A DNA stretch of 64,000 nt from Bdellovibrionales bacterium (GTDB lineage: Bacteria; Myxococcota; XYA12-FULL-58-9; SYDY01): positions 1 through 64,000 of the forward strand of contig SYDY01000121.1 in NCBI GenBank assembly GCA_005801425.1. Direction: 5' to 3'. The notes under the pieces are model-generated. The model did no database searches. It was not told where the DNA came from and worked only from the letters and a program-made list of their open reading frames with translations. The translations under genes and the position numbers were made by a program. This document shows positions 19,679 to 28,733 of the stretch, one piece after another (position 1 is the first letter of the stretch; each line of letters opens with the position of its first letter).

Positions 19679-22600
19679 TTACGGGGGCGGCAGGTACGTC
19701 CCATCGTTTGGCGCTGGCGTTGAAGGACAGCCATTTGCGATCACTGCAGCAGCACCTGCAGCACCTTGGGTTGTGGCAACGCATCCATTTTGAATTTGGC
19801 CACCACAAAAAGTGAGAGAAGCTCTAAGGCCTTCCGTGCCCCCTACTGGCAAAGAGACACCCCCAGCCCCTGCACCGCCGCAGCCACCCTTGGAATCTTG
19901 ATGAGCAGCACTGCCTGCCCCTCCCAAGCCTCCGCTGCCGCCTTGACCACCTCGACCGCTCGTAACCTTGAGCTGACCCACAAATTCAAGATTCACGATG
20001 ATGACTGGAGTGGTCTCGGTCGTATAATTCCCAAAATAAAGAAGTCCCGAAGACAAACCTCCAGCATAGCCACCCTCGCCACCGGCACCTGCGCCAGTAC
20101 CGTCTTGAACAAACCCATCATCCCCAAATGCGCCCATGCTCACAGAAGAAGCGCTCCAGAACCCTGTTGTATTATTCAAGGAACCAGGGCTGGCAACACC
20201 ATGATTACCCATATCTCCTGCATGATCATTCTCATGTGAAGAACCTGAATTCTCGGTCGCATTGGCACCTTGGGCCCCATCAGAACCCTTGCCTGCATTG
20301 CCTGCAACAAGCGTTACGTTATCAAGCACAACTGAATTCACTGGCTTTAAAACCCACATTCCTATGGATGCATGGCCTTCACGTCCAACGCCATCCCCTG
20401 CATTGCCTGCGGTGATCGAAACATTCTTGAGCTCGACACGCGCTGCGGTGTTACGAATGATGGCACCGAAGGTGTCACGCTTAACAAGCATACAAGAATC
20501 CGTTATGGTGGGGTCGCAATTTCTTCCAACAAAATGAATATTGCGAATGACCACTTCTCCAGAAACAATGCTCCCATCGATGAGCAACGCTGTCTCTTGG
20601 ACCGTTGGCGTAATAGTTATGGTAACAATACCCACACCTTCAATCGTCACACCGCGTGGAATTTGAATGGTTTGTGTTTCGGTATAATCCCCAGACGCCA
20701 CGCGGATCAACGAAGGTCCACCACACGCGGTCTTCAATCGTGTGAGAGCATGGCCAAGGGTTCTACATTCATTATTGGAATATCCACATAAATCATTGTC
20801 AACAGCCGTATTCGATGTTGACACTTCAATCACGTCGATAAAATCACAAACAGCAGCACCCGACGTATTGCACAGCTGATAACCGGCACAATTGTTGCTG
20901 TCATGGCATTCGCTGCTGTACGAACCTCCTGCTGACACACATAAATTTTTGCAGCAATATCCGATGTCACAATCCTTATCGAAACCTTCAGTAATGGGTG
21001 TACATGTTCCTGTTCCACAATCTTGGCACTGATTGTCGTTACAGGTGGTGTCGCAGCATATTTTTCCTGCACCATTGGTCGTAACACAATGTCCCTTGAT
21101 GCATTGCATATCCATATCACACGGTGAACCTTGGGCGAGCTGACAAGAACCTTCACCCATCGCACCACCTTGACACGGGAGATCAACAACAGAACAATCG
21201 GCAACACCATTCAGCACAGGATTATCGTTACGGTCCACCGGAACCCATGTAGGCGCTGTTTGGCCTGTACATGTGTCAGTATCAAGCTCAGAACATATTT
21301 CACGCGTCGCAATAATCGCACCACTGATATTCGAATTTATACATGCATCAACTTCGCTCAAACATTCGCCAGAATTCTGGCATGCCTCAGTAGGCGTCAA
21401 TGCAACTGCATGATGGCATTGATACGAGCCTTCGTTAATAAAATATTCGCTACAATCGTAATTATCGCATACGCGACTGGACTGTGACACGCCATTGAAG
21501 GTGTCAGTTTTACAATCATCATCAAACAGCGTCGTGCACAATTCGACAGAGGCTTCATCAATCCCCGCGCCAAAACAACGATGCGTTGGTTCGGGAGGAC
21601 GAGCAGCACTGTTGTCATCATCACAATCTACATAATCATCTTTCATACCGCTATTGGCATTGCAATCAGATCCACATGACGTAAATCCATCATGATCTTG
21701 ATCAAAATCTTCGTCGAGAGATGCATCACAATCTTCATTCTTTCCGTCACATGCATTCTCTGTTGAGCCAACAGGCAACACTTCGCCGACACAAGGCCCC
21801 CAAACAGAAGAACGACCTTCTTGTGTGCAAAGCTGTGTTCCTGTTTTGCATGTCGATGTTAAAAAATGATAAGAGTTCTGAATATCTTGCGTAATCGCAT
21901 TTCCGGAAAGACCACGAAAACACGCACGACTCGTTCCCGTACATGGGAGCCCATTGTCAGCCACACCGTCGCAATCCTCATCAAGCTCATTGTCCACTTC
22001 AGCAATAGGCAATAAACCACCTTCGCACGTGGTTCCCCATACTCCATTCACGCAGGTGATGTGCCCCAACGTACAATGGCCCATTCCTGGTATCGCTCCC
22101 TGCGAAGCAATGGGAGAACACGGCTTCGTTTCGCCCGTTGTGCAACCTCCGCATCCCATCTCTGCAATCGGCGTTCCGCTACAATCGTCATCAACCGTTG
22201 TTGTTGTACAATCTTCAATGCGAAACGGATTGGTCGACGCAATCGCATCGTCACAATCGCACGTAGCCCCACCAGCACATGGCAAAAATCCATCACCATC
22301 TTTGTCTTTGTTTAAATAATTGGCTGTAAGTTTAAGCGATACATCGCTTATGCCTGTATCTAAAAAAGTGATCACCGAAGCGCCGGATGCAATGGTAGCA
22401 CTGTTCTTGTTTCCTGCGACACGCAGTAAAAAACCGTTTTTGACCAAATCTGTTTTTTGAATAAGTAAAACCAACGGAACATTTTTGATATCACGATCAG
22501 TCACAGGTTCTGAAAGCATCGTTTCAGTACCCGCACGATTTCGTGCGCGCAACACAATCGTATCCAGATCAACATCGCTCGTAATCGTCACACGAACACC

Positions 22601-22690
22601 TTCGGGAAGCGTCTGCTCAGACGATTTTTTGCATGCGCCAAGGCCGAGCAATAACAAACATACCCATCCGCACAGTCGATTATTTATCAT
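19679..22690 (-). CDS. large Cys-rich lipoprotein, paralogue of the preceding one
   Basis: A 1003-residue paralogue of the protein encoded at 16132-19620, sharing the same order: lipobox (GLGAC, Cys20), the VRVTITSDVDLDTIVLRARN beta domain, MopE-like DKDGDGFLPCAGGATCDCDD and NELDEDCDG blocks, CxxC-rich middle, beta-helix entry (CRTLGHALTRLKTACGG, IPRGVTIEGVG) and Gly-rich end, which here is shorter (GAGAGGEGGYAGG). The start MINNRL at 22690 is preferred to an ATG/GTG 38 codons upstream because it gives a proper lipoprotein signal and aligns with the paralogue start. The two genes are 58 bases apart and identical over long stretches in the first third, so they arose by tandem duplication with later change in the C-terminal half. 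Confidence 0.9.
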   Translation of the reverse strand: MINNRLCGWVCLLLLGLGACKKSSEQTLPEGVRVTITSDVDLDTIVLRARNRAGTETMLSEPVTDRDIKNVPLVLLIQKTDLVKNGFLLRVAGNKNSATIASGASVITFLDTGISDVSLKLTANYLNKDKDGDGFLPCAGGATCDCDDAIASTNPFRIEDCTTTTVDDDCSGTPIAEMGCGGCTTGETKPCSPIASQGAIPGMGHCTLGHITCVNGVWGTTCEGGLLPIAEVDNELDEDCDGVADNGLPCTGTSRACFRGLSGNAITQDIQNSYHFLTSTCKTGTQLCTQEGRSSVWGPCVGEVLPVGSTENACDGKNEDCDASLDEDFDQDHDGFTSCGSDCNANSGMKDDYVDCDDDNSAARPPEPTHRCFGAGIDEASVELCTTLFDDDCKTDTFNGVSQSSRVCDNYDCSEYFINEGSYQCHHAVALTPTEACQNSGECLSEVDACINSNISGAIIATREICSELDTDTCTGQTAPTWVPVDRNDNPVLNGVADCSVVDLPCQGGAMGEGSCQLAQGSPCDMDMQCIKGHCVTTNGAGKICCDTTCNDNQCQDCGTGTCTPITEGFDKDCDIGYCCKNLCVSAGGSYSSECHDSNNCAGYQLCNTSGAAVCDFIDVIEVSTSNTAVDNDLCGYSNNECRTLGHALTRLKTACGGPSLIRVASGDYTETQTIQIPRGVTIEGVGIVTITITPTVQETALLIDGSIVSGEVVIRNIHFVGRNCDPTITDSCMLVKRDTFGAIIRNTAARVELKNVSITAGNAGDGVGREGHASIGMWVLKPVNSVVLDNVTLVAGNAGKGSDGAQGANATENSGSSHENDHAGDMGNHGVASPGSLNNTTGFWSASSVSMGAFGDDGFVQDGTGAGAGGEGGYAGGLSSGLLYFGNYTTETTPVIIVNLEFVGQLKVTSGRGGQGGSGGLGGAGSAAHQDSKGGCGGAGAGGVSLPVGGTEGLRASLTFCGGQIQNGCVATTQGAAGAAAVIANGCPSTPAPNDGTYLPPP

Positions 22691-22742
22691 CGCAGGACCT
22701 ATATTAGTCGCGAAAGTCGCATGCAGGCCACTTTCAGGTGTT
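22691..22742 (-). promoter_or_regulatory. conserved upstream block shared by the two lipoprotein genes, copy 2
   Basis: Contains CACCTGAAAGTGGCCTGC and GCGACTAATATAGG, matching the block before the 19620 start, with TAATAT ten bases before the ATG. The duplication therefore included the control region. It lies next to the divergent deoxynucleoside kinase gene. Confidence 0.45.
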
Positions 22743-22794
22743 TGCACCCACGTATAAGGCAGTGTTAGCAAACACGTTTCAGGGGGAATATCAC

Positions 22795-23475
22795 GTGTTA
22801 CCACAGAACAATCATGGGCCTATTATTTGGGTTGAAGGACTCATCGGTGCCGGAAAATCCACACTCACGCGGCGATTGGCACAAGAACTTCATTTGCGAG
22901 GAATTTATGAACCCGTAGAAACCAATCCCTATCTCGACGTATTTTATCGTGAACCAAAACGGTGGGCTTTCGCCATGCAAATTGAATTGCTGATGCGACG
23001 CTACGCCATGCAACAACAGGCCGCTTGGGAATCGGTCACCATGGGTGGATACAATGGTGCCATTCTCGATCGCGGTCTTCCGGGCGACCGTGTCTTTTGC
23101 AAGCTTCATCGTCTGGCAGGCAATGTGAGCGATATGGAATGGCAAACCTATGAACGTGCCTACAACATCATGACCTGCGCCTTGGTCCCCCCCTCTCTGC
23201 TCGTTTTTCTTGATGTTGAACCTGATGTCGCCATGGCACGTGTGCGCGCACGCAATCGTACCGTGGAAAATGATCTTCCTATGAAATATATGGAAGATCT
23301 GTACCGTGGCTATCTCGATTTATTAAGCGAAATTCATTCCGGGCGTCACACATGGTCACGCGGTATGGAAATAATACGTGTTCCATGGAATACAGACCAT
23401 TTGCCGGTTCAGCATCTTATCGACACACTACGCGATAAATTCAATCTGCATTCAGCGCCCACCAGCACTGTTTAA
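22795..23475 (+). CDS. deoxynucleoside kinase
   Basis: Phosphorylates deoxynucleosides for salvage. The 226-residue product begins just before the P-loop GLIGAGKST (14-22) and has the family features: YEPVETNPYLDVFY, FAMQIELLMRRYAMQ, an ILDRGLPGDRVFC motif in place of the usual DRS, and the lid MARVRARNRTVE. The GTG at 22795 is chosen as start because AGGGGG lies 9 bases upstream; an ATG at 22738 would add 19 residues with no ribosome site and would run into the promoter block of the divergent lipoprotein gene. It overlaps the convergent MORN-type gene by 24 bases at its 3' end. The nucleoside specificity cannot be told. Confidence 0.88.
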   Translation: MLPQNNHGPIIWVEGLIGAGKSTLTRRLAQELHLRGIYEPVETNPYLDVFYREPKRWAFAMQIELLMRRYAMQQQAAWESVTMGGYNGAILDRGLPGDRVFCKLHRLAGNVSDMEWQTYERAYNIMTCALVPPSLLVFLDVEPDVAMARVRARNRTVENDLPMKYMEDLYRGYLDLLSEIHSGRHTWSRGMEIIRVPWNTDHLPVQHLIDTLRDKFNLHSAPTSTV

Positions 23476-24297
23476 TGCCGCAAAAAATCCTGCAGGATCA
23501 TCCGGTGGGGCAAGACGATGAGGCCATTCTGGAAATGCAGGAAGATCCGCAAGCCTTGGATTGTTTTCTGTCGGCGAAATTTTCTCACCCATTCTCCATT
23601 CTTGAGTTTCGACCAACGTTCCATCAGAATGCCATACCATCCACGTACCGTGGCGTATGCCTTTTACCAAGCTTCCATGCATAAAACGTACACCATTGGG
23701 ATGCCAAAATTGCCAATCTCCTTCGCGCGTGCCTTTAAAAAATTGGCCTTCCATAGATCGACCACCCGTTGCATGCCATGCGATGCCAAGTCCGTGCTCT
23801 TTACCATCTACGTAAGAAATTTGTGTTGATTTAGGACAGCTTAACCACGTGACCTCTTCTTTGCCATCCACCGTTTTTGTTTCGTAGGCTTTTTCACCAT
23901 TTTCGTACCACAAGGTCACCACATCAAATTCATGATCCACATAACGGATAGGAATATGATCGAAGCATGAGATCTCTTCGCCCTCCTGCCTACCGGCAAC
24001 ATAAGCTGTTACGGTACGCAAGGCACCTGATGGGTACCAACGCTTAAGCACCCCTTCTAAATGTCCATGAACATAGACGCCACTCAACGAAGGAACGCGA
24101 TTGGGGTACCATAGCGTAAACGGCCCATGATGTTCTTTAACCTCACTATCGCACCACACAGCCCTACGAGCCCGGCCTTGAAGCTGCATCCCTTCTGAGC
24201 AAGGTATGGAAGCCGTCCACCACGGATCGATACTGGCGGCTGATAAGTCAGGGACCTTAATCGAAACGATCAGCGAAAAGAGTAACGCAATATTCAT
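23452..24297 (-). CDS. secreted MORN-variant repeat protein
   Basis: A 281-residue exported protein. The signal peptide MNIALLFSLIVSIKVPDLSAA is followed by at least five MORN_2/YwqK-type repeats with the pattern hGxxxxWypnG (GPFTLWYPNR, GVLKRWYPSG, VVTLWYENG, GLGIAWHATG, GDWQFWHPNG, GTWMVWHSDG). Such repeats form beta-hairpin ladders used for protein or lipid contacts. Four or more cysteines could form periplasmic disulfides. AGGGGG lies six bases before the ATG. The gene is divergent from the SopB-like gene (149 bases between starts). Name borrowed from families annotated as YwqK antitoxins should not be taken as function. Confidence 0.82.
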   Translation of the reverse strand: MNIALLFSLIVSIKVPDLSAASIDPWWTASIPCSEGMQLQGRARRAVWCDSEVKEHHGPFTLWYPNRVPSLSGVYVHGHLEGVLKRWYPSGALRTVTAYVAGRQEGEEISCFDHIPIRYVDHEFDVVTLWYENGEKAYETKTVDGKEEVTWLSCPKSTQISYVDGKEHGLGIAWHATGGRSMEGQFFKGTREGDWQFWHPNGVRFMHGSLVKGIRHGTWMVWHSDGTLVETQEWRMGEKISPTENNPRLADLPAFPEWPHRLAPPDDPAGFFAALNSAGGR

Positions 24298-24446
24298 AGG
24301 ATCCCCCTAACGAGGTTATTGTTGTTCGAATCCTGACATGGCGTTTATCGTACCAAGAGACATCCAGATCTGCACATTTTTGCTGATATCTCCCAAGATC
24401 TTTTCTCGCTTATTTTCTTGCTACAACGGCAAAAAGTCCGGGAAAC

Positions 24447-26897
24447 ATGACATATCCAAGTAGAATGGTAGGAGGGCTAGAGCAATTAAATGGGGAAGAT
24501 CCAATGGCAACACCACCTCCGAGTGGAGATCGTTTTTTTACGCCTATACCAACGAGTAACGATCTCCCTACAGATCAAAATGCAAAAGTACAAAATAAGT
24601 ATGAATCTGGAATAGCAGCGCACGAACGGCCGATGGCTCCTCCATTACCCAAGCCACTGGCCCATGTTCCCAATCTTCAGCCCATGCAACCCCCATCCCA
24701 ACATTCTACTGTACACGAAACGACCAGAACGCTACCAGCAGTTCCTGCAAATATATTGCCCTTAGGTTCAGAGAACCCAATCACAGGTATACTGGACTCG
24801 AAAAGGAGTATCACCGAAAAACAAAGCGAAATTTGTCGACATTACGAAATCAAAACAGACAACAAAAATACCCGTGCAGTTCTCGCAGAAATACTTGCCG
24901 CTTTAAATCCGCCAAATACTGCATCTCTCCATGATATCCTTACCTCAAAATCCTATCTGGCAATGATGAGCAAAGAATATGATGGGACAGAACAACGTGC
25001 ACGCCATATAGATTTCGCCATCGATATCACCCGCTATATTCGAGATGAAATAGCCTCATCCACTGCTGAGGCACCACGAGAACATTTACCGACACAAGCG
25101 GCCCCACTCCAACATGAAGGTGCTGCAACAGTAACACCACAGCACCGGGCGTATGTGCTTGAAGCCATCGCGGGACAAACACCTCCTGGTCCCCTCCGCG
25201 ACGCCCTCAGTCTACGATACAAAAATATGACGGGTGAATCTTTGCCATCATCCAAGCCAATGGCACCTTCCACACCCGTTCTCATGGGAGACGTAGATGA
25301 GGAGGAAGAACGTCCAGACTCTCGTGGCGCAGCCGCTGGACAAAGCATCGGAGATGCAAAATACAAAGTAATCATAGAAGCTACCATTGGTGAAAAGCCA
25401 AAGAAGGACCAGCTGACTTCAAAAGAATTTAAAGCATTGGTCACCGCGTTAAGAGGCGCCAAAACGGGTGTTGCTGCCAACACCCTTGTCACTGCATATG
25501 TTCACGCGCATCAAGCCCATGAAAAAATAATCGCCGTAGCAATACTTATGGCTGCAAATCCTGGAATATCGGAAAAAGAAGCGTTTGAGCATGTGAATGC
25601 TCTCACGCAATCACAATTAGAAAGCAAAGCTGTCGGACATGGTCTACACCGTGTCAACGAAACATTGAATATTAAACATCGTTATCACAATCAATCGGAT
25701 CAACCCTTTGTTAACTGCTATAGCCATTCGCCACATGCAAAAAATGTTTTTTCAGGAACAAGTGAAGCGACAGGAAAACATGGTTCATTGTCTCTGGGAT
25801 ACGTCCGCCATGCCTCACCCTACCATGAAAATCAAAGCGTTGCGTATCAACGCATTTTGGAACAGGTACAAACCGCCTATGATGTTCACTTAAGTCGCGG
25901 CGGTGTTCCTGGTCATTTTAAGATTGCGTCCATCGATCTCATGTCGAGCGTTCTTGTGGGTGGAAAAAAAGACGATGGGTCTAAAATTCTTCAACAACGC
26001 ATGCTACTCCAAAAAATAGCCCGTGAGGGATTTATACATACCGATGGAACTTCCGTGAAAGTGACCGTTCGCAGCTATAATTTCCCAGTCAATGCTGGGG
26101 CAACAACACCTGTTCTAAAAAGTGTCATGCGGGTGGTGAGCAAGTATGAAAAAGAAAACGGTACAAATATTGGTGAATTACTTGAAGAAGCGCTTCCCCG
26201 AAACGTTCAACATTTGGGCGAAGTCGAGCAAAAAGCCATTGCCGCATTGAGAGCACAAATACAAAAAACGCCCACAGTAGAACCCCTTGCATCGGATCCC
26301 TATGCCTTGCCTGCACGCGTAGCGTTGTTGGAATCACTTCTTTCCGGCGTACCCATGTTTAATTGCAAGAGCGGCAAAGACAGAACAAGCCAATTGGCCA
26401 CAGAAATACAATTCGCAGAATGGCATTTTGCGCAGTATGGTGATTTCCCAACACCTGGGGCGCCCCTAAAACCAGCGGATCAAGCCATGCTTCGTCAGAT
26501 CGCCCTTACAAATGGAAACAGCGAAATTCAAGAACGCAACGTGGGCGTACCCGGTTCTAAGACCGGCGGACAAGTCGATGATCACATGTTCTCGCCAGGA
26601 TTGCAGGCATTGTGCACATGGGCAGCAAAGGATACGTCGAGGGCTGAACAGTTGCATGAGCCATTGACAACAAAAGTTCTCGTAGCACTTACAATAGGCA
26701 ATCCTGAATTGAAAAAATTGTCTGATGAAATCCGATCAGCCGCAAGTCCAAAAACAGTGAGCGACTTTGATGTGGCTTCTGAGATAGCGTCCACTCTCAT
26801 TGGCTTGCAAAAAGAGTTTCCGAACGTTTCATTTGGAGAAATGAACAATCGCTGGAAATTGCTTTATTATGGCGGCTCAAGCACCGTCGGAGATTAA
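24447..26897 (+). CDS. SopB/IpgD-like inositol phosphate phosphatase, candidate type III effector
   Basis: An 816-residue protein. The Cys-x5-Arg loop NCKSGKDRT (Cys640, Arg646) is the exact catalytic signature of the Salmonella SopB and Shigella IpgD phosphoinositide phosphatases. A second conserved block after it, NGNSEIQERNVGVPGSK, matches the SopB NSGNLEIQKQNTGGAGNK segment in spacing and residues; SFNFPVN-x-G before the loop also fits. The N-terminal 340 residues are Pro/Ser/Thr-rich and low in order, with no Sec signal, as in type III substrates. It is longer than SopB (about 560). The ATG at 24447 is kept; an ATG at 24504 with GGGGAAG five bases upstream is a good alternative. Phosphatase identity is strong; secretion is inferred, helped by sctV at 44670. 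Confidence 0.82.
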   Translation: MTYPSRMVGGLEQLNGEDPMATPPPSGDRFFTPIPTSNDLPTDQNAKVQNKYESGIAAHERPMAPPLPKPLAHVPNLQPMQPPSQHSTVHETTRTLPAVPANILPLGSENPITGILDSKRSITEKQSEICRHYEIKTDNKNTRAVLAEILAALNPPNTASLHDILTSKSYLAMMSKEYDGTEQRARHIDFAIDITRYIRDEIASSTAEAPREHLPTQAAPLQHEGAATVTPQHRAYVLEAIAGQTPPGPLRDALSLRYKNMTGESLPSSKPMAPSTPVLMGDVDEEEERPDSRGAAAGQSIGDAKYKVIIEATIGEKPKKDQLTSKEFKALVTALRGAKTGVAANTLVTAYVHAHQAHEKIIAVAILMAANPGISEKEAFEHVNALTQSQLESKAVGHGLHRVNETLNIKHRYHNQSDQPFVNCYSHSPHAKNVFSGTSEATGKHGSLSLGYVRHASPYHENQSVAYQRILEQVQTAYDVHLSRGGVPGHFKIASIDLMSSVLVGGKKDDGSKILQQRMLLQKIAREGFIHTDGTSVKVTVRSYNFPVNAGATTPVLKSVMRVVSKYEKENGTNIGELLEEALPRNVQHLGEVEQKAIAALRAQIQKTPTVEPLASDPYALPARVALLESLLSGVPMFNCKSGKDRTSQLATEIQFAEWHFAQYGDFPTPGAPLKPADQAMLRQIALTNGNSEIQERNVGVPGSKTGGQVDDHMFSPGLQALCTWAAKDTSRAEQLHEPLTTKVLVALTIGNPELKKLSDEIRSAASPKTVSDFDVASEIASTLIGLQKEFPNVSFGEMNNRWKLLYYGGSSTVGD

Positions 26898-27269
26898 AAT
26901 CAAACAACCTTAGCATGGACTTAATAGTAAACATTGAAATACCTCCCCTGGGCATTGAGACAAAGCACGCTGTATACGTTGTTGGGGGACTTTGACGTGC
27001 TTCTGCGTTAAAATGCTTGGCGTTTTCTCCTGGATTTGGGTGGTGGGCTGGGCCCCCCGTTACCATGCGCGAGTTGTGGGACTTTGCGGACACAACCCCC
27101 CCGCAATCCCTGCAATCTGGGCATGGAATTCGACCTTTTTCTGAATATTTATTCAAAACCTATCGACTACGGACGGGCAATACTCAACATAATCACTTTG
27201 TTTTCATGAAAATTCACGACGGTGTGGATACACTTCTGGGAATCTTCGTCGCTTCAAGGTGGAATTTTC
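26898..27269. other. non-coding gap between SopB-like gene and unknown gene
   Basis: 372 bases with no convincing gene. Overlapping frames on both strands lack ribosome sites and protein-like composition. The middle has runs of G and C (GGGCTGGGCCCCCC, AACCCCCCCG) unlike the flanks; the last 100 bases are AT-rich (GAATATTTATTC) and may carry the promoter of the next gene. No T-tailed hairpin was found for the SopB-like gene. Confidence 0.5.
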
Positions 27270-28013
27270 ATGGCCTCACAACTTGCTCCCATCACAGCCC
27301 AACCGTGGTACACGCAACTCTACACCATTGCAAATCGCATGGACCTCACCACCGATGACGGCAAACTGTGCACACAGGTGTATCGCGATGTAAAAACGCT
27401 TGCGCCCATCAAAACACAAACCACCATCCCTGATCGCGCCACAACAGATCTTCTCAACGCATTCCAAACAGCCAGCGACAAGCCTATCGAAGATACACTT
27501 GACAACGTCATGAAACACTTGCCTTCTACATTGACCCTCTTGGACATCAATCTCACAGCCCCCCTCGTCCAAGGCAGCTTTTCGAAAGCAACCGGTTATA
27601 CCTATTGGGCCTATCAATGTCTTGGATATGAGAACGGTCGCCCCATGTGTCCATTTGAAAGAACACCGCTGTATGTCGAGACCCAAAAAGGTTTTCTTTT
27701 GTGGAAATCCACCGAAATCACCGTTGAACTGCTACCCAATCAAACCTTCGATTCACTTTTTAAAGCCGCATTTCCCAAAGCATTTGAAGAAGCAGCTGTA
27801 GCATTTGAAGCAAGCAAAGGGGAACGCAAAGGGCACATTCAAGTCGATCGTCAGCTTGAAGCTGTACGATCCAATACCGCCTTCATCGAACGCATCAACC
27901 AACGCGATGCCATACGCGAAAAATACGATGGTGATGAATACGCGAGCCATGAAATGGAACACATGCGCAGAGCAAACAGGTGGGAATTCATGGGATCCGA
28001 CAACTTGATCTAG
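27270..28013 (+). CDS. hypothetical protein, 247 aa
   Basis: Not recognised. The ATG at 27270 has AAGGTGG eight bases upstream, which decides it against an in-frame start 48 bases earlier. The product is soluble, without signal peptide or membrane segments. The centre (TGYTYWAYQCLGYENGRPMCPFERTPLYVETQKGFLLWKS) is aromatic-rich with two Cys; the C-terminal 90 residues are charged and helical (KAFEEAAVAFEASKGERKG, AIREKYDGDEYASHEMEHMRR). It lies downstream of the SopB-like gene on the same strand, 372 bases away, so a related role is possible but unsupported. A weak terminator follows. Confidence 0.7.
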   Translation: MASQLAPITAQPWYTQLYTIANRMDLTTDDGKLCTQVYRDVKTLAPIKTQTTIPDRATTDLLNAFQTASDKPIEDTLDNVMKHLPSTLTLLDINLTAPLVQGSFSKATGYTYWAYQCLGYENGRPMCPFERTPLYVETQKGFLLWKSTEITVELLPNQTFDSLFKAAFPKAFEEAAVAFEASKGERKGHIQVDRQLEAVRSNTAFIERINQRDAIREKYDGDEYASHEMEHMRRANRWEFMGSDNLI

Positions 28014-28023
28014 ACCCGTTTAC

Positions 28024-28062
28024 GCCTGCAGAGACCTAGTTTTGGCGCAGGTTTTTTGTTTT
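28024..28062 (+). terminator. candidate terminator after the 247-aa gene
   Basis: CCTGC (28025-28029) pairs with GCAGG (28047-28051), followed by TTTTTTGTTTTT. The stem is only five base pairs and the loop is 17 bases, so it is weak, but the U-rich tail and the place right after a stop codon fit. Confidence 0.45.
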
Positions 28063-28240
28063 TATCAAGGAACGAAAATGGGCCAAATGCTTATAGAGTG
28101 CTGATATTGACCCAGGAATTGCCCCACAAGGGGGGTCGGCTCAGGCGAACTTAAACGAACGCCTTGGGATGCGCTTTTTTCGCAAAGTGGCGTCAATTCA
28201 ATGTGGTTTGAACTTGGGTGAACTGCTTTGAATAATGACA

Positions 28241-28326
28241 TGGTGCCGAGAGCGGGACTCGAACCCGCACGCCCTTACGGACAAGGGATTTTAAGTCCCT
28301 AGCGTCTACCGTTCCGCCATCCCGGC
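28241..28326 (-). tRNA. tRNA-Leu (UAA anticodon)
   Basis: On the minus strand it starts GCCGGGAUGGCGGAAC. The acceptor stem pairs with the 3' end CUCGGC plus discriminator A and an encoded CCA (28241-28243). The anticodon stem-loop GGGACUUAAAAUCCC gives anticodon UAA, reading UUA leucine codons. A long variable arm (UUGUCCGUAAGGGCGU region) and the T-loop GGUUCGAGUCC complete a class II tRNA of 86 bases. It starts only six bases after the stop codon of the RHH gene, so it is probably in the same transcript and released by processing. Confidence 0.97.
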
Positions 28327-28332
28327 ATCACA

Positions 28333-28686
28333 TTAGCTGGCGCTTCGCTGTTCCCAGAACGGCGGTGCCGTATAGGGAGATACACCATCTGTGCCGACGG
28401 CGGAAGCATGTTCTAAAGGCAAAAGTCGTTTCTTGGAAACAGTTGCTTTGCCTTCGGGGATCGATGGTTGCGAAACGGTCACAAGTGCGGGACGCCTAGG
28501 AGATTCATGCACCGCATGTACAGGAAGAGTAGGCATATCGGTCATCTTCTGTGTCTGATGATCAATCTCAGAAATCGCTTTCTCAATAAGTTCGGCAACC
28601 CAGTCACTCATACGCAAGCCATGGTTTTGACAATGCTCTTTGGCGAGTGCGTGTGCTTCATCATCAAGGTGGACTACTTTTGACAT
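28333..28686 (-). CDS. ribbon-helix-helix-type protein, 117 aa
   Basis: A small probable DNA-binding protein. Residues 1-40 (KVVHLDDEAHALAKEH..LRMSDWVAELIEKAI) fit a ribbon-helix-helix fold: one short strand, two helices with the turn GLRMSDW. The remaining 75 residues are Pro/Ser-rich and disordered. The start is fixed by GGAGG nine bases before the ATG at 28686; the ATG nine bases upstream would overlap that site. It is transcribed away from the P-loop ATPase gene, and a pair of inverted repeats lies between them, the usual place for the operator of such a regulator. tRNA-Leu follows directly. Confidence 0.72.
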   Translation of the reverse strand: MSKVVHLDDEAHALAKEHCQNHGLRMSDWVAELIEKAISEIDHQTQKMTDMPTLPVHAVHESPRRPALVTVSQPSIPEGKATVSKKRLLPLEHASAVGTDGVSPYTAPPFWEQRSAS

Positions 28687-28733
28687 AAGACGCATCCTCC
28701 ATCATATCTCCCCACCATTGCTCCACTCAATCC

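Noticed and set aside
23452-24297. MORN-type protein as YwqK antitoxin of a toxin-antitoxin pair
   Set aside because: It has a signal peptide and its neighbours are a nucleoside kinase and a phosphatase; no toxin is visible.
26797-27156. Minus-strand 119-codon open frame overlapping the end of the SopB-like gene
   Set aside because: No ribosome site, atypical composition and overlap with the well-supported phosphatase gene; treated as chance.
28241-28330. tRNA-Leu as the attachment site of a genomic island
   Set aside because: No integrase gene and no repeated tRNA end in the window.
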